From CAZNPL01 sp964574815 (GTDB lineage Bacteria > Planctomycetota > Phycisphaerae > UBA1845), in NCBI GenBank assembly GCA_964574815.1, contig CAZNPL010000027.1:32994-96993 (forward strand): DNA of 64,000 nucleotides, written 5' to 3'. A program made the position numbers and the translations under genes. The notes below the pieces were generated by a model. It ran no database searches. It was not told the DNA's origin and saw only the letters and a program-made list of their open reading frames with translations. Positions 25,501-32,762 of the stretch are shown here, piece after piece. Position 1 is the first letter of the stretch. Each line of letters starts with the position of its first letter.

Positions 25501-27227
25501 GCATTCCTCAAATCGACGCCGAAGCGGTCACCTTGAATGGCACACTCAAGGTCCGACTGATCGCGACACGGGAAGGCGAAGTCATCGACATCGACGAATT
25601 GAACGCGGCGAGCGCAGCGGCGCGGAAGCGCTACGCGGACCGGACGGCTCCGCTTTTCAAGTGTACGACGAAGGCTATCAGCGACATCCTGCACCAGCGG
25701 TGTCTGGATGCTATGCAGATGGCGCAAGAGCGGGCCGACGACGTAGCAACGCCGGCCCGTCAAACGGCGTCGCTGGTGGACTCGCAGCGGATAGCCGAGT
25801 TGGCCTGGGGCCCGAACGGGCCGGACTTCATCGTATTCGACCGGACGACGGGGGCAGTGACGCGGACGCACGCCCTCGAAACCGCCACGGGGCACTATGG
25901 GCTGCCGTCCATTTGCGCCGGCATCGTCACGCCGGGCGGCGAGATACCCGGAAACGTGCTGGTTCCGACGCAAGCGGCGACCGACGCGGCTGACGAAACC
26001 GGACTTCGTGCGGACGTGGCCAGTTTCATCGGCCGGTACGTCGAGTTGCCGGGGGACGCATGCTCACTCGCCGTTGAATATGTGCTACTCACCTGGGTGT
26101 TTGACGCCTTCGATGAGGTTCCCTACTTGGCGTTCCGAACGGCTGACGCTGGCCGGGGCAAGTCCCGGGCGCTCGATACCGTGGCGTCGGTGTGCTATCG
26201 CAGCATGTTCGTCGGCGGCGGATCGTCGGCGGCTGCAACGCTGCGCATGCTGCACGAATTCGGGGGCACGCTCGCGGCCGATGAATTCGACCTGAAGCAA
26301 AACACCGAGTTGGCATGGACGCTGACGGCGATTCTGAACCAGGGCTTTCAGCGGAATCGGCCGCTCATCAAGTGTGACGGTGACGCGTTGGAGCCGAGGG
26401 CATTCCGCTGTTTCGGTCCGAAGCTGTTCGCGTTGCGGCGTGGATTCACAGACGATGCCACGGAAAGCCGGACGTTGAATGTCCGCATGCGACAGCGGAC
26501 ACGGCAGGACATCCCTTTGAACCTGCCGCGTGCGGCTTTCGATGCCGAAGCGGTGGCGCTGCGCAACCGGCTGTTAGGGTGGCGGTTTCTGAACCTGGAC
26601 CGGATCACGATAAGGCCGGATCTGGCGGACCCGGCGCTCGAGGATCGGGCGAATCAGATCGGCCTGCCGCTGTTGTCCATCGCTCGCACCGATGAGGACC
26701 GGGCCAGGATCGTTGCGGTGTTGGGTGAGCGGCAACAGGCGATCGCGCTGGACCGGGCGGCGACGCTGGCCGGCGAGATCGTCGAGGTTATCGAGGCCAT
26801 GACCGAACCGGACGACGACGTGCGGCCGGGACTGGTGGCGCAAGAGGTGAACCGGCGTCGGGCGGCGGCGGAAGGTATCGAGATCGGCAAGCTGCGGAAG
26901 CCGGCGACGGCTCACCGCGTCGGTCGTGTCATCTGCGGCGAGTTGGAACTGCCGCAACTTCCGAAGGACAATCAGGGGGCCAGATACCAGTATCACCCGG
27001 AACGCCGGGCCGAGTTGTGCGCACGGTACGGGGTACCCCTCTCAGAAACGTCACTATCGTCATATCGTCACTCGTCACTGCAAACGTCACCGGAAAACCC
27101 GCTTTTTGACAGCGCCGGCGGGGTTAGTGACGTTAGTGACGTTGGTGACGTTTCTCAGGAAGGGGGTGACCTTTGTGACGATTCAGGCCTTGGTTCCCCA
27201 CCGAATGACGAATGGGCAAAGCGATGA
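25497..27227 (+). CDS. Primase-helicase-type ATPase of the element
   Basis: 576 residues from ATG 25497, with GGAGG eight bases upstream. The ATPase core has a Walker A-like ADAGRGKSR near residue 220 and a Walker B-like GGTLAADEFDL near 258. This arrangement resembles the DUF927/DUF3631 class of plasmid and phage replication ATPases. The C-terminal 60 residues are low-complexity (GVSDVSDVGDVSQEGGD) because the DNA there carries the opposed CGTCAC/GTGACG motifs. It is the probable replication initiator or helicase of the excised element. Polymerase or primase activity is not demonstrated by sequence. Confidence 0.72.
   Translation: MSIPQIDAEAVTLNGTLKVRLIATREGEVIDIDELNAASAAARKRYADRTAPLFKCTTKAISDILHQRCLDAMQMAQERADDVATPARQTASLVDSQRIAELAWGPNGPDFIVFDRTTGAVTRTHALETATGHYGLPSICAGIVTPGGEIPGNVLVPTQAATDAADETGLRADVASFIGRYVELPGDACSLAVEYVLLTWVFDAFDEVPYLAFRTADAGRGKSRALDTVASVCYRSMFVGGGSSAAATLRMLHEFGGTLAADEFDLKQNTELAWTLTAILNQGFQRNRPLIKCDGDALEPRAFRCFGPKLFALRRGFTDDATESRTLNVRMRQRTRQDIPLNLPRAAFDAEAVALRNRLLGWRFLNLDRITIRPDLADPALEDRANQIGLPLLSIARTDEDRARIVAVLGERQQAIALDRAATLAGEIVEVIEAMTEPDDDVRPGLVAQEVNRRRAAAEGIEIGKLRKPATAHRVGRVICGELELPQLPKDNQGARYQYHPERRAELCARYGVPLSETSLSSYRHSSLQTSPENPLFDSAGGVSDVSDVGDVSQEGGDLCDDSGLGSPPNDEWAKR
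27044..27180. repeat. Opposed arrays of CGTCAC and GTGACG motifs
   Basis: Five CGTCAC-like sites (27049, 27058, 27066, 27073, 27085) are followed, after about 36 bases, by five GTGACG-like sites (27127, 27136, 27145, 27166, 27175) in the opposite orientation. The outer arms AGAAACGTCAC (27044-27054) and GTGACGTTTCT (27145-27155) are perfect complements. All lie inside the 3' end of the primase-helicase gene. Iteron, origin or operator roles are possible. Confidence 0.7.
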
Positions 27228-27421
27228 ATGAAGCGACCGAACGGATTCTCTTGACCACACGCGAGGCGGCAAAGTCGTTGGCGATCAGCGAACGAACATT
27301 GTGGACGCTCACCCAAAGGGGCGACCTTCCGTGTGTGCGAATCGGCCGCTCGGTCCGCTATTCCCCGCGTCAACTTCAGGCATGGATCGAACGCCAGAGC
27401 GCGGCGGAAAAAGCCACTTGA
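27224..27421 (+). CDS. Excisionase-family HTH protein
   Basis: 65 residues from ATG 27224, overlapping the stop of the primase-helicase gene by 4 bases; ATG 27212 in frame is an alternative. LLTTREAAKSLAISERTLWT, LTQRGDLPCVRIGRSVRYSP, QLQAWIERQ is a textbook HTH_17/excisionase domain. It probably regulates excision or transcription of the element. The last codon and stop lie in the -35 box of the toxin-antitoxin promoter. Confidence 0.88.
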   Translation: MNEATERILLTTREAAKSLAISERTLWTLTQRGDLPCVRIGRSVRYSPRQLQAWIERQSAAEKAT

Positions 27422-27447
27422 CACAGCGCCTAACGTGAGGTATAGTT
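27419..27447 (+). promoter_or_regulatory. Near-consensus promoter for toxin-antitoxin pair
   Basis: TTGACA (27419-27424), 17-base spacer, TATAGT (27442-27447). The -10 ends one base before ATG 27448, so RNA should start near 27454 and the first usable start would be ATG 27457, making the message nearly leaderless. The -35 box overlaps the stop of the excisionase gene. Confidence 0.65.
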
Positions 27448-27750
27448 ATGACGGATATGGACAGCAAAGCGCGCCGGGCGCTGAGGATCATTCGGGAGTG
27501 CGTGGCCGAGGGGCGGTATCGCCTGACCCGGCATTTCCTGGAGCGGATGGACGAACGTGGCTTCTTTTGGCCGGACATCGTGGCGATCCTGGACGAACCG
27601 AGCGGCGTTCGCAGCGACGGGCGCGACGAGTTCGACCGGCCGAAATGGGTCGTCAGCGGCGACGCCCCCGACGGCGTGCCGATTGACATCGTGTGCGTGT
27701 TCGACGAGGACGACCAGGGACGGCAGACGATCTTCATTACGGTGTACTGA
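27448..27750 (+). CDS. DUF4258 putative toxin
   Basis: 100 residues. The pattern YRLTRHFLERMDERGFFWPD, VAILDEP, then VSGDAPDGVPIDIVCVFDE, TIFITVY fits the DUF4258 family, small RelE/MqsR-like mRNA-interferase candidates. The gene order toxin then HTH antitoxin is that of mqsRA and higBA-type pairs. ATG 27448 is annotated, but if the promoter at 27419-27447 is used, translation must begin at ATG 27457. Toxicity is inferred from family and context. Confidence 0.78.
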   Translation: MTDMDSKARRALRIIRECVAEGRYRLTRHFLERMDERGFFWPDIVAILDEPSGVRSDGRDEFDRPKWVVSGDAPDGVPIDIVCVFDEDDQGRQTIFITVY

Positions 27751-27762
27751 AGCGTGTTACTC

Positions 27763-28188
27763 ATGACAGAGAACGCAAAGCGATCCACGCGGCGGGGACC
27801 GGCACCGTCGCCCCAACTTTCCAGACCGGACGTGCCATACACGATGAGGCTGCCGGACGGACGCACGCTTTACGTGGAGGTGCCGGGCCGATGGACGGCG
27901 ACCGATCGCAGCGGCGAAATCGTCTTTCTCCCCGAAGCGGTCGAATTCCTGGACCGGCTGAGGGCGCTGGCCGCTCCGCTGGACCGGACCCCGACTCCGG
28001 GGTTCATCGTGTCGCTACGTGAGGCGCTGGGGCTGACGCAAGTCGAGTTTGCCGAGCGGATCGGCGTGGATTCGATGACGGTCTCGCGCTGGGAGCGTGG
28101 CCAGTTGCACCCGAGCAAGCAATCGCTCGAAGCAATCGAGAAACTGCGGCGGCGGGCGACGCGCAGGGGCGTCGCGATCCCGTCGTAG
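27763..28188 (+). CDS. XRE-type HTH putative antitoxin
   Basis: 141 residues from ATG 27763; GTG 27754 is an in-frame alternative. The N-terminal part contains YTMRLPDGRTLYVEVPGRW, and the C-terminal part is a Cro/C1-type domain: LREALGLTQVEFAERIGVDS, MTVSRWERGQLHPSKQSLE. This matches MqsA-like antitoxins that neutralise the toxin and repress their own operon. It lies 12 bases after the toxin gene and 14 bases before the integrase gene, so the integrase may share this promoter. Confidence 0.82.
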   Translation: MTENAKRSTRRGPAPSPQLSRPDVPYTMRLPDGRTLYVEVPGRWTATDRSGEIVFLPEAVEFLDRLRALAAPLDRTPTPGFIVSLREALGLTQVEFAERIGVDSMTVSRWERGQLHPSKQSLEAIEKLRRRATRRGVAIPS

Positions 28189-28202
28189 GGTGAGGTTCAC
28201 CG

Positions 28203-29540
28203 ATGGCATCCATCACGAAACAACCGGGCGGGCGGCGAGCGATCCAGTTCACGGCCGCGGACGGCAAACGAAAGACCCTCCGGCTCGGCAAGATTTCGAG
28301 GAAAGCCGCGGAGGGGGTCCGCACCCGCGTCGAGGACCTTGTGAGTGCGAGCATCACGAGGTACTCCGTCAGCGAAGAAACTTCGCACTGGTTGGCCGGG
28401 CTCGACGCCAAGATGAGTGACAAGCTGGCGGCGGTCGGTCTGATCCCGAAGCGTGATGTGGCGACGCTGGCCGCGTTCGTTGACAAGTACATCGAGGGGC
28501 GGAATGACGTGAAGCCGGGCACCGTTACGGTTCTTGGCCACACGCGCCGTTGTCTGGTCGAATTCTTCGGGGCGGACAAGCCGCTCCGAGACATCACGCC
28601 GGGCGAGGCCGACGACTGGTATCAGTGGCTGCTCGCTGACCAGGGGCTCGCCGAGAACACTGCGCGGCGGCGGTGCGGTATCGCGAAGCAATTCTGCAAC
28701 GCGGCGGTGCGGCGGAAGCTGCTGACGATCAACCCGTTCGCGGACCTGTCGGCCGGATGCCGGAGCAACCCCAGCCGGTACTACTTCGTCACCCGCGAGG
28801 AAACCGAGGCGGTCATCGAAGCGTGTCCCGATGTAGAGTGGCGCCTGATCGTCACTCTAAGCCGATACGGTGGTCTGCGATGCCCGTCCGAGCACTTGGC
28901 GTTGCGTTGGTCGGATGTTGACTGGGGGCGCTCGAGAATTCGCATTCCGTCGCCAAAGACCGAGCATCACGAAGGCGGTGACTGCCGGATGATCCCGCTG
29001 TTTCCTGAACTGTTGCCCCATCTACGCGAGGCGTTCGAGGAAGCCGAGGACGGCGCCGAGTGGGTCATCACGCGGACGCGGGACACGACCGTGAACCTCC
29101 GCAAACGGCTCGGTCTCATCATCAAGAAGGCCGGGCTCACGCAATGGCCGAAGTTGTTCCAGAACATGCGCTCGAGCCGGGAAACGGAACTGGCCGAATC
29201 GTGGCCGCTCCATGTTGTCTGTGCGTGGATTGGGAACACGACGCGGGTGGCGGCAAAGCACTACCTGCAAGTCACGGACGACCACTTCAAGCGCGCGGCC
29301 GAAGCGCTGCAAAATCCGACGCAGCAACCGCACGTATCGCCCCGCGTGGCGTCGCAAGCTGGCGATGACGAGGGCGACGAGGCTGCGGTTTTCGAGCCGC
29401 TACAGCCGATTGCGGCGCAGTGCGATAGTAAAGCACCGGACCCGATGGGCGAGGCGGGATTCGAACCCGCACCCGGGATTAACCCGGAGGGGGTTTTAAG
29501 CCCCCAGCGTCTGCCGTTCCGCCACTCGCCCTCAACCTGA
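28203..29540 (+). CDS. Tyrosine integrase of the element
   Basis: 445 residues in the integrated state. A core-binding SAM-like domain (about 95-180, TLAAFVDKYIEGRNDVKPGT) is followed by the catalytic domain: arginine in RYGGLRCPSEHLALRWSD, lysine in SPKTEHHEG, second arginine in NMRSSRETEL, and tyrosine in WIGNTTRVAAKHYLQV. It integrates the element at the 3' end of tRNA-Leu. The last 31 residues, from MGEAGFEPAPG, are antisense tRNA read-through and not a domain. In the circular form the frame would continue at 17550 into another tail (see findings). Confidence 0.93.
   Translation: MASITKQPGGRRAIQFTAADGKRKTLRLGKISRKAAEGVRTRVEDLVSASITRYSVSEETSHWLAGLDAKMSDKLAAVGLIPKRDVATLAAFVDKYIEGRNDVKPGTVTVLGHTRRCLVEFFGADKPLRDITPGEADDWYQWLLADQGLAENTARRRCGIAKQFCNAAVRRKLLTINPFADLSAGCRSNPSRYYFVTREETEAVIEACPDVEWRLIVTLSRYGGLRCPSEHLALRWSDVDWGRSRIRIPSPKTEHHEGGDCRMIPLFPELLPHLREAFEEAEDGAEWVITRTRDTTVNLRKRLGLIIKKAGLTQWPKLFQNMRSSRETELAESWPLHVVCAWIGNTTRVAAKHYLQVTDDHFKRAAEALQNPTQQPHVSPRVASQAGDDEGDEAAVFEPLQPIAAQCDSKAPDPMGEAGFEPAPGINPEGVLSPQRLPFRHSPST
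29446..29467. other. attR, right attachment site copy
   Basis: TGGGCGAGGCGGGA, then TTCGAACC, forming the acceptor 3' strand and T-arm of tRNA-Leu. The first 14 bases match attL exactly. TT after the core is the chromosomal tRNA sequence, as expected to the right of the crossover. Insertion therefore preserved a complete tRNA. Confidence 0.72.
29446..29531 (-). tRNA. tRNA-Leu, anticodon UAA
   Basis: 86 bases on the minus strand. Acceptor GGGCGAG pairs with CTCGCCC, then A73; CCA is not encoded. The anticodon stem GGGGG/CCCCC encloses loop CTTAAAA, giving anticodon TAA. A long variable arm CCGGG-TTAAT-CCCGG is the class II leucine feature. The T-arm is GCGGG-TTCGAAT-CCCGC. It overlaps the 3' end of the integrase gene on the other strand and is the integration site. 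Confidence 0.95.
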
Positions 29541-29707
29541 TTACGCGGCAGATCGAACGATTTGTCCAGTCTTTGGCAAAGGAGTGCCATACGCCGCGGC
29601 CGTCGCGGCGCCAATGTCCCGGCTGACGGTTGACCGCAGCGTGTGTTCCCCTTACTCACCCGGCACACCGCGGGAGCGGTCGTGTGTTTCTGCCTGGGAT
29701 GGTCCGC

Positions 29708-31150
29708 ATGATAGCAAGTCACGCGGTTCTACGCGGCTGGACGTTTGTTGTGCTGGCGGCGCTGGCTGCTGCGGCCCAGCCGGCTCCGATGGATAGGCAT
29801 TCGTCCGACAGCCCGGGCGAGCGCGGTTCGAACGGAGAGCCGTCGGCGCAGTATCCGCCGTCAAAATCCGTTTCGACGCGCCGGACGCCGGATCGGCCTG
29901 ATTACGTGCGGCTTGTCTCGCCGTGGTCGGCCGAGGTCCAGGCCAATCAGGACGGAGAGTGGCTGGAATTCGGCGTGGAACAGCGGACGCGGTTCGAGAT
30001 TCGGGACGATTCCTACCGCGCGGGTCTGCAGTCGGATGAGCGTTTTGCACTACGATCGCGGGTGTTTGTGGGGGCCCGAGAGGTGCTCGACCCGCTGCGG
30101 TTCGGCTTCGAGTTCCAGGATTCGCGGCTGTTCGGCGACGAGTTTCCTCAGACAACCCTTGACGTCGACGAAGCCGATATCCTGCAGTTGTTCGGCGAGC
30201 TGTACTTTAAGAGTGCTTTCGACGGCCGGATGCCGCTGAGCGTGCGTGCGGGGCGGATGTCCTTCGATGTGGTTGATCGGCGGTTGGTAGCGCGGAACAG
30301 GTTCAGAAACGCGACTCAGGCATTCGACGGTTTTCGGGTGCGTGCGGGGGACGAGACGACTCCGCTGGAGATCGAAGCGTTTGCCATGCAGCCGGTCGAG
30401 CGCCGGTTGAGCCGACCGGATCGGACAAACGAGGAAATCTGGTTATACGGGCTTGCCGGGTACTGCCGCGAGTGGTCGCCGTATCTGACGCTGGAACCGT
30501 ACTACCTGATCCTGGATTCCGATCTGAAGAATCCTCTCCTGAGAGACCGCGAGCTGCACACCATCGGACTGCACGCGTTCGGGCAGGTGGGCCAGACGCC
30601 ATTTGACTACGACGTCACCGTTGCGTTTCAGTTCGGGGAGACGGGGGATCTGGATCACCGCGCGTTCGCCGCGCACGCGGAACTGGGTTACTCGTTCGAC
30701 CACGACTGGAGCCCGCGACTGGCCGCGTGGTTGAACTACGCCTCGGGCGATCGTGATCCAGCCGATCTGCGCACGCAGCGGTTCGACCCGCTGTTCGGCG
30801 CCTCGTTCATGTTCTACGGTGTCTCGCAAATCACAAACTGGCAGAACACGATCAGTCCGACCCTTCACGTCGGTCTTCGGCCTCAGAGGATCGAGATCGA
30901 CGCTTTTTATCGAGCGTATTGGCTGGCGGATGATTCCGACACGCTGGGCCGATCACTGCGAACCGATCCGACCGGGCGCAGCGGAGATTTCGTGGGCCAG
31001 GCGGTCGAGTTCCGCCTGCGTTACAGACTGACCGAATACCTCGAGCTGGACACGGGTTATTCGCATTTCATGCCGGGAGAGTTTCTGGAAAACACCGGCG
31101 CAGCGGACGATAGCGATTTCTTCTTCGTTCAGGTGATAGCGCGGCTCTAA
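29708..31150 (+). CDS. Outer-membrane porin-like protein, alginate-export family
   Basis: About 480 residues from ATG 29708, with GGGATGG upstream; ATG 29699 also fits. The signal peptide TFVVLAALAAAAQPA is followed by a Pro/Ser-rich linker and a long beta-strand-rich region with segments such as FGVEQRTRFEIRDDSYRAG, LRFGFEFQDSRLFGDEFPQT and GYSHFMPGEFLENTG. This pattern is typical of alginate-export/AlgE-like beta-barrels found in planctomycetes, where they are general outer-membrane channels. The C-terminus ends in an aromatic/hydrophobic strand (FFFVQVIARL). The substrate is unknown. Confidence 0.75.
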   Translation: MIASHAVLRGWTFVVLAALAAAAQPAPMDRHSSDSPGERGSNGEPSAQYPPSKSVSTRRTPDRPDYVRLVSPWSAEVQANQDGEWLEFGVEQRTRFEIRDDSYRAGLQSDERFALRSRVFVGAREVLDPLRFGFEFQDSRLFGDEFPQTTLDVDEADILQLFGELYFKSAFDGRMPLSVRAGRMSFDVVDRRLVARNRFRNATQAFDGFRVRAGDETTPLEIEAFAMQPVERRLSRPDRTNEEIWLYGLAGYCREWSPYLTLEPYYLILDSDLKNPLLRDRELHTIGLHAFGQVGQTPFDYDVTVAFQFGETGDLDHRAFAAHAELGYSFDHDWSPRLAAWLNYASGDRDPADLRTQRFDPLFGASFMFYGVSQITNWQNTISPTLHVGLRPQRIEIDAFYRAYWLADDSDTLGRSLRTDPTGRSGDFVGQAVEFRLRYRLTEYLELDTGYSHFMPGEFLENTGAADDSDFFFVQVIARL

Positions 31151-31168
31151 TGCCCTCGGGGCCGGCGG

Positions 31169-32437
31169 CTAATACGCCGACATGGCGCGAACCGCCTCCG
31201 GTTCCCGGGCAACTGTGCGGCGCACGAGGCGGCTTATCGTCAGGCCCTGCACCAGGATTGAAAAGACGACGACCGTATACGTCGTGGCCAACAGGATGTC
31301 GCGGTGTTCGCCCTGTGGAATCGAAAGCGCGAGGGCGACCGATATGCCGCCGCGGAGCCCTCCCCACGTCATGATCTGGATGGCCCCGCGCGTGAACGAC
31401 CGGCGGAAACGGAGGAGCGTGACGGTGCCGGCGACACCGATGAAGCGGGCGAACAATACGATCGGAATGGCGATGAGGCCGGCGGCGAAATAGCGGCCCT
31501 CGTAGGACAAGACGAGAACCTCGAGCCCGATGAGCACGAAAAGGACAGCGTTGAGGATCTCATCGATCAGCTCCCAGAAGGTATCGAGGTGTTCGCGCGA
31601 CTTATCGGACATCGCGAGAGTTCGGCCATGATTCCCGATAAGCAGGCCGGCGACTACCATCGCGATCGGACCGGACAAGTGGAACGTGTGGGCGAACGTA
31701 TAGCCGCCCATGACCAGCGCGAGCGTGAGCAGCACCTCGACCTGGTAGTTGTCCACCTGCTGAAGCAGCCAGTAGGTGAACAAGCCGATCGCCAGACCGA
31801 AGAAAGCCCCGCCGACGGTCTCGATGATAAACAGTTTCGCGACACCGCCCCCCGTTGCGTCGTTGCTCTGAGTGACCAGGCCGAGCAGGGCCAGAAACAC
31901 GACCACGCCTACCCCGTCGTTAAAGAGCGATTCGCCGCAGATCTTGGTTTCCAGCGACTTGGGAGCGCCGGCGGTCTTGAGAATGCCGAGCACTGCGATC
32001 GGGTCGGTGGGCGAAATCAAAGCGCCGAAGAGCAGGCAGGGCAGGATTGGCACGTCGAGAGAGAGCCCACGAAAAATCAGCCAGATCAGTCCCCCCACGA
32101 TGAACGTGGAGAGCACCACGCCGACGGTGGCCAGAATTGAAATGACCCATTTCTGTAGAGCGAGGTCGCCGAGATTCACGTGCAGGGCCCCGGCGAAAAG
32201 CAGGAAGCCGAGCATTCCGTGGAGAAGCGTCTCGCTGAACTCGATGGATTCGAGCATCCTTGCCGCCGTTTCGTGAAGGTGAGGCCCGAACAGGTCGATC
32301 CCGTGCAGCACCAGCGAAAAGACCAGCGCAATCAGCATGACGCCGATCGTCGTGGGGAGTTTCGTGAACTTGTAGTTGATAAAACTGAAAAGCGCCGCCA
32401 GCACGATCAACAACGAGATGATTTCGAGCAAGCCCAT
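31169..32437 (-). CDS. Na+/H+ antiporter, CPA1 family
   Basis: About 422 residues from ATG 32437; the frame extends to 32500 without a better start. Around 11-13 hydrophobic helices are visible. CPA1 signatures include LLFGALISPTDPIAVLGILK and GESLFNDGVGVVVFLALLG, the latter with the ND pair that binds cations. It exchanges Na+ for H+ across the inner membrane and supports pH and sodium homeostasis. It converges on the porin gene, with an 18-base gap. Confidence 0.9.
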   Translation of the reverse strand: MGLLEIISLLIVLAALFSFINYKFTKLPTTIGVMLIALVFSLVLHGIDLFGPHLHETAARMLESIEFSETLLHGMLGFLLFAGALHVNLGDLALQKWVISILATVGVVLSTFIVGGLIWLIFRGLSLDVPILPCLLFGALISPTDPIAVLGILKTAGAPKSLETKICGESLFNDGVGVVVFLALLGLVTQSNDATGGGVAKLFIIETVGGAFFGLAIGLFTYWLLQQVDNYQVEVLLTLALVMGGYTFAHTFHLSGPIAMVVAGLLIGNHGRTLAMSDKSREHLDTFWELIDEILNAVLFVLIGLEVLVLSYEGRYFAAGLIAIPIVLFARFIGVAGTVTLLRFRRSFTRGAIQIMTWGGLRGGISVALALSIPQGEHRDILLATTYTVVVFSILVQGLTISRLVRRTVAREPEAVRAMSAY

Positions 32438-32762
32438 GCGATATCGGCGGCTTGGCGTGCCTTCCGGGTTTCCTCTGGAGCGGGAAAGGCTACCGATCAC
32501 CGTGGCTGGGCGTCAAGCACGGACTCGAACGACCCGGGGCGAGCGGGGATCCCCAAAACCCACGTCCGGGCCATTATCGCCTCCGGTTCCCGTAATCCTG
32601 TAATCCTCCGTTAAATTCTGGGAATTCTCTTTTTCTGGGGGGGGCGTTCGTCCGACAGATTGTAGAGCGATGTCAGGGACTGCCATGGTGCGGTCATTCC
32701 ACGTGACGTTCGGGTCGCGTGTGGCCGGTGGCAATGCGTGCAATTGTAGAGGAGCAGAAGGC
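32438..32762. other. Gene-free stretch between divergent antiporter and lipoprotein genes
   Basis: 325 bases that should hold both promoters. Visible features are a direct TAATCCTG/TAATCCTC pair near 32597, AATTCTGGGAATTC near 32615 and a G-run at 32637. No convincing promoter pair was identified. Confidence 0.4.

Larger units (their letters stand above)
17551..29467. mobile_element. Integrated mobile element of about 11.9 kb at tRNA-Leu(UAA)
   Basis: The element is bounded by two copies of the 3' end of tRNA-Leu: attL 17551-17572 and attR 29446-29467. The tyrosine integrase lies next to attR, as expected. It encodes ArdC-like, clamp-loader-like and primase-helicase-like proteins, a serine recombinase, two excisionase-like proteins, a toxin-antitoxin pair and several unknowns. 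There are no capsid, tail, relaxase or type IV secretion genes. It is therefore best described as an integrative element with its own replication functions, possibly a satellite or plasmid-like island. Boundaries are inferred from the att copies. Confidence 0.75.

Noticed and set aside
17551..29467. Complete prophage
   Set aside because: No capsid, terminase, portal or tail genes could be recognised.
17551..29467. Conjugative element
   Set aside because: No relaxase, coupling protein or type IV secretion genes are visible.
29446..29540. C-terminal residues GEAGFEPAPG of the integrase as a protein domain
   Set aside because: They are antisense translation of tRNA-Leu, whose fold is complete.
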